From the NCBI RefSeq assembly GCF_001514205.1, contig NZ_KQ948773.1, positions 1 through 64,000 on the forward strand: a stretch of 64,000 nt of DNA, in the 5' to 3' direction. Under the pieces are notes generated by a model. The model did not search any database. It worked only from the letters and a program-made list of their open reading frames with translations, and had not been told where the DNA came from. The stretch comes from Streptomyces griseoruber. Lineage in GTDB: Bacteria > Actinomycetota > Actinomycetes > Streptomycetales > Streptomycetaceae. How positions within the stretch are numbered: the first letter of the stretch is position 1; each line of letters opens with the position of its first letter. The position numbers were made by a program, and so were the translations under genes. Positions 16,246-24,525 of this stretch are shown here, piece after piece.

Positions 16246-17040
16246 GTGAAGCGAAACGCTCTGCTCGGCGCGATCGTGCTGCTGGCCCTCACCTCCGCCT
16301 CCGAGGCGGCCGCCGACGGCGGGTCCGGGCCGCTCGGGGTGACCACAGTGGCCGCGGCGACGAGGGACGCCGCGCGGGTCGGGGCGCTGTTCCAGGCGGC
16401 CGACGCCGGCCATCTGGCCGGCGCCCACTTCTGTACGGCCTCCGTGGTGCACGCCGTGCACCACAACCTCCTCGTCACGGCCGCCCACTGCCTGAGCGGG
16501 AGCGGCGCGCTCGTCTTCGTACCGGGCTACCGGGACGGCAAGGCGCCCTACGGCGTCTGGAAGGTCGCCCGGGTCTTGCTGCCCGCAGGGTGGGCGAAGG
16601 CGCAGGACGAGGACAGTGACGTCGCGTTCGCGACCGTGGCGGCGTTGGACGGAAGGGAGATCGAGGACGTCGTCGGCGCCGACCGGCTCGCCACCCGCAC
16701 CAACACCACCGGCGCCACTGCTGTCACCGTCACCGGATACCCCAACTCCCATGAGGTCCCCATCCGTTGCACCAACCACCCCACCGCACACAGTGCCACC
16801 CAGCAGCGCATCACCTGCCCCGACTTCACGGGCGGTACGAGCGGCAGCCCCTGGATCAACGGCGAAAACCGCATCGTCGGCATCCTCGGCGGCCACGAAC
16901 AGGGCGGCAGTACGGCCGACATCTCCTACAGCGTGGTGCTGGGGGATGAGGCGGTGGAGCTCTATGAGGATGCGTCCTCTGCCCCTGAGACCTCGAACCC
17001 TCGGGTGATGCGGTGTGCGATCTGGACGGCCGGCCAGTAG
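16246..17040 (+). CDS. Secreted trypsin-like (S1) serine protease
   Basis: A protease of about 264 residues with a signal peptide (VKRNALLGAIVLLALTSASE) and the S1 catalytic triad: His in LVTAAHCL, Asp in DEDSDVAFATV and Ser in GGTSGSPW. The Cys-x-x-S before the His loop and a Cys pair near RCTNHP...RITCPD suggest disulfides. It lacks a PDZ or other extension. The GTG at 16246 was preferred because it starts a compact signal peptide; a TTG at 16225 is possible. It is followed by a kinase gene in the same direction, 86 bases away. Confidence 0.88.
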   Translation: MKRNALLGAIVLLALTSASEAAADGGSGPLGVTTVAAATRDAARVGALFQAADAGHLAGAHFCTASVVHAVHHNLLVTAAHCLSGSGALVFVPGYRDGKAPYGVWKVARVLLPAGWAKAQDEDSDVAFATVAALDGREIEDVVGADRLATRTNTTGATAVTVTGYPNSHEVPIRCTNHPTAHSATQQRITCPDFTGGTSGSPWINGENRIVGILGGHEQGGSTADISYSVVLGDEAVELYEDASSAPETSNPRVMRCAIWTAGQ

Positions 17041-17126
17041 CGGGCACCGCCTGCGGTTCTGGGAAGTTCGGCGATGGTAGGCGTGCAGAAATTCCGCCTG
17101 GGTCGGCCGCAACCGATCCATGTGGC

Positions 17127-18839
17127 ATGGTCGGTCCGGTGGACGTACTGAGGGCACAGGACCCTGGGCAGTTGGGCACGCATACACTTCTTGCCAGGCT
17201 CGGCGCGGGCGGCATGGGGCAGGTCTACCTCGGGCGGTCAGCCGGCGGCCGACTTGTGGCGCTCAAGGTGATTCGTGACGAGATCGTGGACCACCCCGAA
17301 GCGTTGGCACGGTTTCGGCGGGAGGTGGAGACCGCGCGAGCGGTACGCAGCGCGTACACGGCGAACCTGATTGACGCCTCACTGGACGCGGCCCCGTACT
17401 GGCTCGCGACCGAGTACGTCCCCGGACCCACGCTGAGCATAGCCGTGCACAAGAAGGGACCACTGCCATTCAGTACGTGCCGAGGGCTGCTCGCGGCGCT
17501 GGCCGAAGGCCTCGCGGCGGTCCACGCACACGGTGTCACCCATCGCGACCTCAAGCCGCAGAACGTCATCCTCGCCGCCCAGGGGCCACAGCTCATCGAC
17601 TTCGGCATCGCGCGTAGTGCGGCGCACACGGTGCTCACCGAGGCTGGGTTCGCGCCCGGCACGCCCGGTTTCACCGCTCCGGAGGTGCTGTTGCGCAATG
17701 ACGTCGGGCCTGCTGGAGACGTCTTCGCGCTCGGTGCGACCCTCGCCTACGCGGCGACCGGCCGACCGCCCTTCGGACACGGTGAACCGGCCGGTGTCAG
17801 TTACCGCGTCGTGCACGAACCGATCGACCTCGCCGACGTGGACCCGGGTTTGGCCGCCCTCATCGAGGCATGCGTGGCCAAGGACCCGGCGGCGCGGCCC
17901 GGACTTGACGAGGTGATCGCCCGTTGCGGGGTACGCACCGCACTCGTCGAGGACCCCTTCTACGGCGGCCTCGCCGCGCTGGGCGAGGCGGTGCCGACCA
18001 CGCCGACGGTTCAGACCGAGAAGCCGCCGCCTTCCCCTCCGGCCCATGCACCGGCCGGGCTCCACGACCTGCCGACGGCGGCGCCGCAAGTCCCTTACGG
18101 CCCTGGTTACACCCCTACCCAGATCGGACGGCCGGGAACGGCTCCCAGGGTGGACAGGAAGCCTTGGCTGATTGGCGCGGCTGCCGGTGCGGCCGTGCTC
18201 GTCGGCGCAGTCGCCGCACTCACCTTGCTGCCGGGCGGGAGCGACGACTCCGGCAAGGGCAATGACGACACGACGGCCGCGGACGCCACCTCTGTGGCAC
18301 CGACAGGTAACGACGAGCCCGAGCTGAAACCGCCCGCCTACGTCGAGCAGACGAACCCCTCCCGCGACTTCTGGGTTGCCGACGCCACGTCAGCAGGTGG
18401 TCCCGGGGCCTGCAACCTGCCAGCGGAGGAGTCGAATCCCCGGTTCCAGTGGTCGGTGTCGGCCGCGGACGGCAACGCCCCCTACACGTCTGGCAAGGGC
18501 CGTATCGGTTTCCGGCTCACGACCTCTGCTTCGCAGCCCTACTACGTCTCCGTAGCTGTGAAACCCCCGCACGCGATCGACCAGGACACGGGCACACCCA
18601 TCGAGGGCGCTCTGCAGGCCAATCTGGACCTGGGATACACCAGCAAGCCCATGGCGGCGAGCAGCGAGTGGACGTATCTGACGTACCCCAACGACTTCCG
18701 GCAGATTGTGCAGGGCAAGGAGGCAGGCGGGGCGATCCCCGTCGCGAACGACCCCGGCGACTGGACGACGCTCTTCCTCCATGTCCAGGGAGTGAAGAAG
18801 TACGCGAACATTGTCTGCGCCGGTTTCGTCGCGCAGTAG
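17127..18839 (+). CDS. Membrane Ser/Thr protein kinase with novel outer domain
   Basis: A 571-residue kinase. The N-terminal kinase domain has the glycine loop LGAGGMGQVYLG (25-36), ATP-binding Lys47 in ALKVI, catalytic HRDLKPQN (139-146) and DFG (158-160), so it should be active. A Pro-rich juxtamembrane linker leads to one membrane helix (LIGAAAGAAVLVGAVAALTL), then about 200 extracytoplasmic residues. This outer domain has no PASTA repeats and I do not recognise it; it contains a FWVADATSAGGPGACNL segment and a late Cys. Start choice is uncertain because no good Shine-Dalgarno sequence is seen. Upstream neighbour is a secreted protease. Confidence 0.9.
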   Translation: MVGPVDVLRAQDPGQLGTHTLLARLGAGGMGQVYLGRSAGGRLVALKVIRDEIVDHPEALARFRREVETARAVRSAYTANLIDASLDAAPYWLATEYVPGPTLSIAVHKKGPLPFSTCRGLLAALAEGLAAVHAHGVTHRDLKPQNVILAAQGPQLIDFGIARSAAHTVLTEAGFAPGTPGFTAPEVLLRNDVGPAGDVFALGATLAYAATGRPPFGHGEPAGVSYRVVHEPIDLADVDPGLAALIEACVAKDPAARPGLDEVIARCGVRTALVEDPFYGGLAALGEAVPTTPTVQTEKPPPSPPAHAPAGLHDLPTAAPQVPYGPGYTPTQIGRPGTAPRVDRKPWLIGAAAGAAVLVGAVAALTLLPGGSDDSGKGNDDTTAADATSVAPTGNDEPELKPPAYVEQTNPSRDFWVADATSAGGPGACNLPAEESNPRFQWSVSAADGNAPYTSGKGRIGFRLTTSASQPYYVSVAVKPPHAIDQDTGTPIEGALQANLDLGYTSKPMAASSEWTYLTYPNDFRQIVQGKEAGGAIPVANDPGDWTTLFLHVQGVKKYANIVCAGFVAQ

Positions 18840-18847
18840 CGCACATG

Positions 18848-18888
18848 GCACGGACGGGTTCGGGAAAGCCCGGTAAACAGGGCCGTGC
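18848..18888 (+). terminator. Possible hairpin between kinase and SLT/NlpC genes
   Basis: Outer arms GCACGG (18848-18853) and CCGTGC (18883-18888) enclose a small CGGG/CCCG stem. It lies just after the kinase stop and ends before the GGAGGG of the next gene. The stem is short, so a terminator role is tentative. Confidence 0.35.
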
Positions 18889-18905
18889 TGGGGGAGGGTT
18901 AAGGC

Positions 18906-19907
18906 GTGCGAAAAGTTTGGGTGGTCGGCGGAGCCGCGGTCGGGCTCGGGCTGAGTTTCGTGATGCTGCTCGTCGTCGGGGTGTACGTGGTGGCCGGGAA
19001 TCTGGTCAACGGCGTCGGCGCGGGCAGTGTCGGTCTGGCCAAGGGCGCTGTCCCGACCGCCTACACCGCGCTGGTGCAGAAGTGGGGCAACCTCTGCTCC
19101 GCCATCAACCCCGCCTTGTTGGCCGCCCAGTTGTACCAGGAGAGCGGGTTCGACCCGGACGTCGTCAGTCCCGCTGACGCACGCGGCATCGCACAGTTCA
19201 TTCCCAGCACCTGGGCCACACACGGCATCGACGGCGACGGCGACGGCGACCGCGACATCTGGGACCCGAATGACGCGATTCCGTCGGCCGCCTCCTATGA
19301 CTGCGACCTCGCCAAGTACGTCAGGACCGTGCCGGGTGACATCACCAACAACCTGCTCGCTGCCTACAACGCGGGCCCCGACCGCGTCATCAGGGCGGGC
19401 GGGGTTCCGGCGATCAGGGAGACACAGAACTACGTCAAGACGATCCGCACCCTGGAGAAGAGCTTCGCCGCCCCCGTCACCCGCGTCGACCCCTCGAAGC
19501 AGGCCGCCGGGGCCATCTACTTCGCTCAGAAGAAGCTCGGCACGCCCTATCTGTGGGGCGGTAACGGGACGGCTGACCAGGGGGGACGGTTCGACTGCTC
19601 CGGACTGACCAAGGCTGCCTACGAGAGTGTCGGGATCACCCTGCCCCGGGTCGCCAACGACCAGTACAACGCCGGGCCGCACCCCAAGCGCAGTGAACTG
19701 CTGCCGGGGGACCTGGTGTTCTTCTCGACCGATCCCGGGAACTCCCGGGCCATCCATCACGTGGGTATCTACGTGGGCGGCGGATACATGATCGACGCGC
19801 CCTACACGGGGGCCGTGATCCGGTTTGATCCCATCGACACGGCTGAGTACTTTGGTGCCACCCGGGTGACCGAAGATGGCGCGAAAGCGCTCCCGACGAA
19901 CGTCTGA
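18906..19907 (+). CDS. Membrane-anchored SLT transglycosylase / NlpC-P60 peptidoglycan hydrolase
   Basis: A 333-residue bifunctional wall hydrolase. One N-terminal helix (about 7-31) anchors or exports it. Residues about 55-190 form a lytic transglycosylase domain with catalytic Glu79 in QLYQESGFDP and the GIAQFIPSTW and AAYNAGP motifs. Residues about 198-325 form an NlpC/P60 endopeptidase with Cys231 in FDCSGL and His285 in HHVGIY. GGAGGG precedes the GTG start. The same two-domain layout is used by VirB1-like enzymes of Gram-positive type IV systems, and in S. coelicolor the equivalent gene (SCO4132, from memory) directly follows the cmd cluster. Here about 11 kb separates them. Confidence 0.92.
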   Translation: MRKVWVVGGAAVGLGLSFVMLLVVGVYVVAGNLVNGVGAGSVGLAKGAVPTAYTALVQKWGNLCSAINPALLAAQLYQESGFDPDVVSPADARGIAQFIPSTWATHGIDGDGDGDRDIWDPNDAIPSAASYDCDLAKYVRTVPGDITNNLLAAYNAGPDRVIRAGGVPAIRETQNYVKTIRTLEKSFAAPVTRVDPSKQAAGAIYFAQKKLGTPYLWGGNGTADQGGRFDCSGLTKAAYESVGITLPRVANDQYNAGPHPKRSELLPGDLVFFSTDPGNSRAIHHVGIYVGGGYMIDAPYTGAVIRFDPIDTAEYFGATRVTEDGAKALPTNV

Positions 19908-20075
19908 GACAGTCCGGGAAAATCCCCCTGAGCTGCGGCTTTGTATCTCTCTTCGATAACGTCTGAGTGATCATTCAGTGGAGAGTGGAACGTATCAACC
20001 GGGGCCGTGCGTTCCTGTTGAGGCGTGCGCATGAGAGATGCGCTGGGCAGAACATGACGAAGGGGCCGCAGCACC

Positions 20076-20786
20076 ATGGCTGGACTCGCCGATTCCGGGT
20101 CGAACCCCGACGTCGACCTGCTCTACGACATCAACGGTCTTGCCAAGGACGCTCCCCACTGGTTCGACCGGATCGTCGAGTTCGTGGGGGAGTACGGGCT
20201 GCTCCTCGCCATGGTCCTGCTGATTCTGTGGTGCTGGGCCAGTGGGCGGCGCAAGGTGCGGGGGGCCGAGGAGGCCTCGGCCTCGGTCGCCGCGCTGGTG
20301 TGGGCGCCGCTGGCCGCCGCCGTCGCGGTGCTGGTGAACGTGCCGATACGGGGATTCGTGGAGAGGCCCCGGCCGTTCCTCGATCACCAGGGGCTCGAGG
20401 TACTCGTTTCCGGCAAGACCGACTACTCGTTCGTGAGTGATCACGCGACGCTGACCATGGCCATGGCCGTCGCCCTGTTCGTCGCCCACCGGACGTTCGG
20501 GCTCGTCGGGCTCGCGATCGCGCTGCTCGAAGGGTTCTGCCGGGTCTACATGGGCGTGCACTACCCGACCGACGTGGTGGGCGGGTTCGCGCTCGGTACC
20601 GCCGTCGCGCTGCTGCTGTCGCCGCTCGCCTCGCTGGCGCTCACCCCGCTGATGAAGGCCGTCGAGCGGTCGCCCCGGGGGGGATGGATCGTGCGGAGCA
20701 AGAGCGCGCGGGAGCGGGCCCGGGACGCCTTCGTCCCGGGGGCCCGCTCCGGGGCCGTCGCCGAGGAGCGGGATCTCGCCGCCTGA
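20076..20786 (+). CDS. PAP2 superfamily membrane phosphatase
   Basis: A 236-residue integral membrane phosphatase with about five helices. The three-part PAP2 active site is present: RGFVERPRP, SFVSDHAT (S-x-x-H variant, S-D-H) and CRVYMGVHYPTDV with Arg, His and Asp. Such enzymes dephosphorylate lipid phosphates, for example phosphatidate or undecaprenyl pyrophosphate, on the outer side; the substrate here is unknown. AAGGGG precedes the ATG. It converges on the FAD oxidoreductase gene with two bases between stops. Confidence 0.9.
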   Translation: MAGLADSGSNPDVDLLYDINGLAKDAPHWFDRIVEFVGEYGLLLAMVLLILWCWASGRRKVRGAEEASASVAALVWAPLAAAVAVLVNVPIRGFVERPRPFLDHQGLEVLVSGKTDYSFVSDHATLTMAMAVALFVAHRTFGLVGLAIALLEGFCRVYMGVHYPTDVVGGFALGTAVALLLSPLASLALTPLMKAVERSPRGGWIVRSKSARERARDAFVPGARSGAVAEERDLAA

Positions 20787-20788
20787 GG

Positions 20789-22369
20789 TCAGAGCGCCTG
20801 CGGGTAGGTGAAGAAGCCCGTCGGGTCGTACTGCTTCTTCAGCTGGGTCAGGCGTGGGAGCGCGTCGCCGTAGTAGGCCTTGCGCCAGTTCGTGAGGGTG
20901 GGGTCGGCGTAGTTCTGGTAGGCGGCGCCCGAGGCGTACGGCTGCATCGCCTTGTGGGCCGTGTTCAGCCAGGACTGGGCCGTCGAGCCCGTCGTACCCG
21001 CCCGCCAGGACACGATGTACTGGGCCAGCATGCGCGAGCGGCGGTGCACGAAGGCCGTGGCCGTGGGGGAGACGCGGTTGATCGCGCCGCCGAGGGCGGT
21101 GAGGGCGATGCTGCCGGCGCCGCCCTGGACCGTCTTGATCTGCTTCAGCAGGGTCTGGATGCCCGCCGAGGACAGGGAGCGGTCGAAGAAGTCGCTGCGG
21201 GCCGTGTACGTCTCCCGGCCCAGCTTGCCCTGCGGGGAGCGGCCCGGGGTGGAGCCGGGCAGATGGCACTGGGCGTCGGCGCTGAAGGAGGAGCAGCCCG
21301 CGTAGGCCTCCATGGCCTCCTCGTAGCCCTTGCGGCGCAGGGACACCGAGGACGCGGGGGCGCCCACCGTGTCGGCCAGGCGGTCGACCGCGTTCTGGAG
21401 CTGGCCGTAGGTGCCGATGCAGAAGGCGGCGACGGCGACCCGGGGGGTGCCGCCCGCCGAGTTCTCCAGGTGCAGGGAGGACCAGATCTCGTCCGGCTGG
21501 GAGGGGCCCCACTCCTGCCAGGCCTTCACCACCGCGGCCGCCTTCGCCCAGGGCCAGGTGAGATAGCCGGTCACGGCCTGCGGGGCGGCGTGGGTTGTGA
21601 AGTGCAGCTCGGTGACGATGCCGAAGTTTCCGTTGCCCGCGCCGCGCAGCGCCCAGAACAGGTCCTTGTTCTGGGTGGCGCTGGTGACGAGCTGCTTGCC
21701 GTCGGCCGTGATGATCGTGGCCTGGGTGAGGCTGTCGCAGGTCAGGCCGTAGGCGCGGGAGACCACGCCGTGGCCGCCGCCGAGGACCAGACCGGAGACG
21801 CCGACCGTCGGGCAGGATCCGGCCGGGATCGTGACGCCCTTCGCGGCGAGGGCGCGGTAGACGTCGATCAGCTTGGCGCCCGCTCCGACGACGGCCGAGC
21901 TTCCGCTCGCGCGGACCGTCCTCAGCTTCGAGACGTCGACGATCAGCCGGCCGTCGCCGGAGGACCAGCCGCCGTAGGAGTGGCCGCCGTTGCGGATCGC
22001 GACCTTGGTGCGGTGCGCGCGGGCGTAGGAGAGGACGGTGCGGATGTCGTCGGCATGGGCGACGTACGCCACCGCCGCCGGCTTCAGGTTGTCGAAGCGG
22101 GTGTTGTAGAGCTGGCGGGCCGTCGTCCAGGAGGCGTCGCCGGGGCGGACCAGGGTGCCGTCCAGGTCGCGGGCGAGCGCCGCCCAGTTCGCGGGGGTGG
22201 CACCGCCGGCGGTCGTGGTGAGGGAGGTGAGGCCGGTGGCGCTCTCACCGGCGGAGGCGCTCTCACCGGCGGAGGCGCTCGCTCCGCTGCCCTTCGAGGT
22301 GCTGCACGCCGCCGTCGTGACCGCCGCGACCGCGGCCGTTCCCGCTGCGATGAACGTACGCCGTTCCAT
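20789..22369 (-). CDS. Tat-exported FAD-linked oxidoreductase (berberine-bridge-enzyme type)
   Basis: A 526-residue oxidase. The N-terminus MERRTFIAAGTAAVAAVT is a Tat-type signal, ending in a Cys (TAACST) that could also be lipidated. An FAD_binding_4 domain contains NGGHSYGGWS, whose His is the usual covalent FAD ligand, and PAGSCPTVGVSG with the Cys that forms the second FAD bond in bicovalent enzymes. The C-terminal BBE motif is YQNYADPTL. The ATG at 22369 has GGAAGG eight bases upstream; the longer frame lacks this. A Ser/Ala/Gly linker with a repeated ASAGESASAGES follows the signal. Substrate unknown, possibly a carbohydrate or alcohol. Confidence 0.92.
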   Translation of the reverse strand: MERRTFIAAGTAAVAAVTTAACSTSKGSGASASAGESASAGESATGLTSLTTTAGGATPANWAALARDLDGTLVRPGDASWTTARQLYNTRFDNLKPAAVAYVAHADDIRTVLSYARAHRTKVAIRNGGHSYGGWSSGDGRLIVDVSKLRTVRASGSSAVVGAGAKLIDVYRALAAKGVTIPAGSCPTVGVSGLVLGGGHGVVSRAYGLTCDSLTQATIITADGKQLVTSATQNKDLFWALRGAGNGNFGIVTELHFTTHAAPQAVTGYLTWPWAKAAAVVKAWQEWGPSQPDEIWSSLHLENSAGGTPRVAVAAFCIGTYGQLQNAVDRLADTVGAPASSVSLRRKGYEEAMEAYAGCSSFSADAQCHLPGSTPGRSPQGKLGRETYTARSDFFDRSLSSAGIQTLLKQIKTVQGGAGSIALTALGGAINRVSPTATAFVHRRSRMLAQYIVSWRAGTTGSTAQSWLNTAHKAMQPYASGAAYQNYADPTLTNWRKAYYGDALPRLTQLKKQYDPTGFFTYPQAL

Positions 22370-22466
22370 GTTCTGCGCCTTCCGTCGGCCTGTCGGCTTC
22401 ATCGTGCGAGACGGGACCCCGGGTCCACGGGTTCCCGCGGGCGGCGGCGGTGACGGAACGGTGACG

Positions 22467-22637
22467 TCAGCCGCGGGCGTGTCCCTCGGCGTCCGATCTG
22501 GCCAGGCTTCTCGCTCTGCGGGCCGGACCGCGCCAGCCACAGGTGCACCGGGCCAGGCAGAACCGGCCCTGCTCGACGGTCGTGGTGGAGTGTTCCCCGT
22601 CGGTGCGGGGAGGGGCCGAGCCGTCCTGCTGCGTCAC
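22467..22637 (-). CDS. Small conserved Cys-containing protein (56 aa)
   Basis: Starts GTG at 22637 and reads MTQQDGSAPPRTDGEHS..., ending with RFCLARCTCGWRGPARRARS and a polar tail. The C-x-x-x-C-x-C-G-W-R-G-P-A-R pattern is one I associate with small conserved Streptomyces proteins of unknown function and could bind a metal. The ribosome-binding site is weak, so translation is uncertain. It lies between the FAD oxidase and the divergent lipoprotein gene. Confidence 0.45.
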   Translation of the reverse strand: MTQQDGSAPPRTDGEHSTTTVEQGRFCLARCTCGWRGPARRARSLARSDAEGHARG

Positions 22638-22814
22638 GCAGACAACGTTACCCAGGAAACGTAAAAGGCACGTATGCCAGGTGCGGGGCCCGGCCGGAAC
22701 GACCCGTTCGGCGGTCGCGCGGGGGGTGGGGCGCGTGACGGGCGGCACATGACCGTCGTTAGGCGGGGCGACAGGGGACCCGTGACGGACGTACCGGCTG
22801 GGGGTAGGCAGACG

Positions 22815-23678
22815 ATGGCGGAGCGGTGGTACAGGCGGCGCGGGTGGGGTGGTGCGGTGGTCGTGGCCGCCGGGCTGGTGGCCGGGGGGTGCGTGGGGGC
22901 GACCGGGTGTTCGGGGGCGGGGGCCGCCGGCGGGGCGGCGGGGGAGGCGGACGCACGGGGCGGTGACGCGGTACGGCTGCTGCGCGGGGCCGCCGACGCG
23001 CTGCGGGAGGCGGGCAGTTCGAAGGCGCGTACGTCCATGGAGATGGCCACCGGTGGGACCCGGGTGACCATCCGGGGCGAGGGGGTCTACGACTACCGCC
23101 GGCAGCAGGGGCGGTTGAAGGTGATGCTGCCGCAGGATCCGGCGGGGACGAGCGAGCACCGGCCGATCACCGAACTGCTCGCGCCGGGCGCGCTGTTCAT
23201 GAAGCACCGCGGGGCCGGGGTACCGGACGACAAATGGGTCCGGGTGGAGACGTCGACGCTGTCCGACGGGAACCTGGTGACGGGCGGGGCCACGGATCCG
23301 TTCGCCGCGGCGGAGGTGCTGCGGGGGGCGCGTACCGCGGTGTACGTGGGGCGCACCGAGGTCGCCGGGACGACGGTGCGGCACTACCGGGGGACCGCGG
23401 ATCTGGCGGTGGCGGCCGAGGGGGCGTCGGCGGGGAGCAGGGGTGCGCTGGCGGCGGCGGCGAAAGGGTTCGCCACGGCCCGGGTGCCGTTCGACGTGTA
23501 TCTGGACGAGGCGGGGCGGATCCGGAAGGTCAGGCACCGGTTCAGCTTCGTCAACGGGCGGCAGGCGGAGGCCGTGGCGGTGGCGTCGACGACACTGCTG
23601 TACGACTTCGGGGCCCCCGCCGACGTACGGCTGCCGGCGGCTCGGGACATCTTCGCGGGGCGGATCGCGGAGGACTGA
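22815..23678 (+). CDS. Lipoprotein of LppX/LprG-like type
   Basis: A 287-residue exported protein with a basic N-terminus, hydrophobic core and a lipobox-like GLVAGGCVG, so it is probably lipid-anchored outside. The mature domain opens with LLRGAADALREAGSSKARTS and contains beta-rich segments such as TRVTIRGEGVYDYRRQQGRL and VPFDVYLDEAGRIRKVRHRF, which fit the LppX/LprG fold proposed to carry lipids. I took the ATG at 22815, which gives a standard signal; upstream starts at 22674 and 22749 would bury it. Role unknown. Confidence 0.82.
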   Translation: MAERWYRRRGWGGAVVVAAGLVAGGCVGATGCSGAGAAGGAAGEADARGGDAVRLLRGAADALREAGSSKARTSMEMATGGTRVTIRGEGVYDYRRQQGRLKVMLPQDPAGTSEHRPITELLAPGALFMKHRGAGVPDDKWVRVETSTLSDGNLVTGGATDPFAAAEVLRGARTAVYVGRTEVAGTTVRHYRGTADLAVAAEGASAGSRGALAAAAKGFATARVPFDVYLDEAGRIRKVRHRFSFVNGRQAEAVAVASTTLLYDFGAPADVRLPAARDIFAGRIAED

Positions 23679-23799
23679 GCCACGGGCCGACGCAAGGGGC
23701 GCGGGCCGGGGGCGGGCACAAGGACTAGCCCGTCCGTGCCATGCGCGCCGTGTGCACCGCTCCCTACTCTAGGAAGCCGGTGACGGCAGAGACGAGGTG

Positions 23800-23991
23800 A
23801 TGCGCGTGGCTCCGGTCGGCGGTACGGCAGTTCAGGACCACGTGGCCCTCGCCGAGATCGAGCTGTGCGGGGAGCTGATCATCGCGGCTTCGGCGGCCGG
23901 GGAGGAACGGCTCAGCCTGGAGAGCATCGACCAGGTGCTGCGCGTGCGGGAGGAGCCGGACGGGAGCGGGGCCGCGTCAGGTCCGCAGTAG
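23800..23991 (+). CDS. Small conserved hypothetical protein (63 aa)
   Basis: Reads MRVAPVGGTAVQDHVALAEIELCGELIIAASAAGEERLS... and ends in an acidic helix LESIDQVLRVREEPDG. It resembles a short conserved Streptomyces protein of unknown role found beside csoR. GAGG precedes the ATG; the GTG at 23797 is an alternative. The 3' end overlaps the csoR gene on the other strand by 15 bases. Confidence 0.7.
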   Translation: MRVAPVGGTAVQDHVALAEIELCGELIIAASAAGEERLSLESIDQVLRVREEPDGSGAASGPQ

Positions 23992-24321
23992 GCGGCCGAT
24001 CGCCTTGGTCGCTTCCTCCACCTTCGCGTCGATCTCGTCGCCGCCCTTGAGGGCCGCGTCGGCGACACAGTGGCGCAGGTGTTCCTCCAGCAGTTGCAGG
24101 GCGAAGGACTGCAGGGCCTTGGTGGAGGCGGACACCTGGGTGAGTATGTCGATGCAGTAGGTGTCCTCGTCGACCATGCGCTGGAGACCGCGGATCTGGC
24201 CCTCGATCCGGCGCAGGCGCTTGAGGTGCTCGTCCTTCTGCTTGTGGTAGCCGTGCGTGACGTGCGGCACGGTCTCGGCGGGTGCCGGGTCGGTGGGCTC
24301 GGCGGCCTGTGTCGTCGTCAT
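23977..24321 (-). CDS. csoR: CsoR copper-sensing transcriptional repressor
   Basis: A 114-residue all-helical DUF156/CsoR repressor. The Cu(I) ligands are present with exact family spacing: Cys56 in DTYCIDIL, His81 and Cys85 in EEHLRHCVAD (25 and 4 residues apart, as in the Streptomyces lividans protein). Copper binding releases such repressors from their operator and derepresses copper efflux genes. A strong operator lies just upstream, so it should regulate itself. No copA/copZ efflux genes are adjacent, so its targets probably lie elsewhere on the chromosome. Confidence 0.93.
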   Translation of the reverse strand: MTTTQAAEPTDPAPAETVPHVTHGYHKQKDEHLKRLRRIEGQIRGLQRMVDEDTYCIDILTQVSASTKALQSFALQLLEEHLRHCVADAALKGGDEIDAKVEEATKAIGRLLRT

Positions 24322-24331
24322 CGCGTCCTCC

Positions 24332-24369
24332 CGTTACGGACATATACCCCTGCCGGGTATATCGTAACG
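24332..24369. promoter_or_regulatory. CsoR operator upstream of csoR
   Basis: A perfect inverted repeat ATATACCC (24342-24349) and GGGTATAT (24355-24362) with a 5-base spacer, flanked by CGTTACG and CGTAACG. The ATACCC...GGGTAT core is the known CsoR operator type. It sits 10-48 bases before the csoR start and is AT-rich compared with its surroundings. Confidence 0.85.
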
Positions 24370-24525
24370 AACTTTGCCGGGTACAGGACCCTGGAAGCCC
24401 CTGTGCTGATCACGTTGTCCGATGGGTGACACTGGGGGACGGCTCGATAGCCATGTCCGGATGGTGCGCTTAGCATCACCCTGGCCCCTAGCCCGACCGA
24501 AACCGATGCATCCTGAGGACCCCAA

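Noticed and set aside
7763-18890. Integrative element or phage
   Set aside because: No integrase, transposase, relaxase, tRNA or direct-repeat attachment sites are visible, so the block is called accessory only.
18840-18905. A riboswitch before the SLT/NlpC gene
   Set aside because: Wall-hydrolase genes in Streptomyces can have long riboswitch leaders, but only 66 bases separate this gene from the kinase and no consensus is seen.
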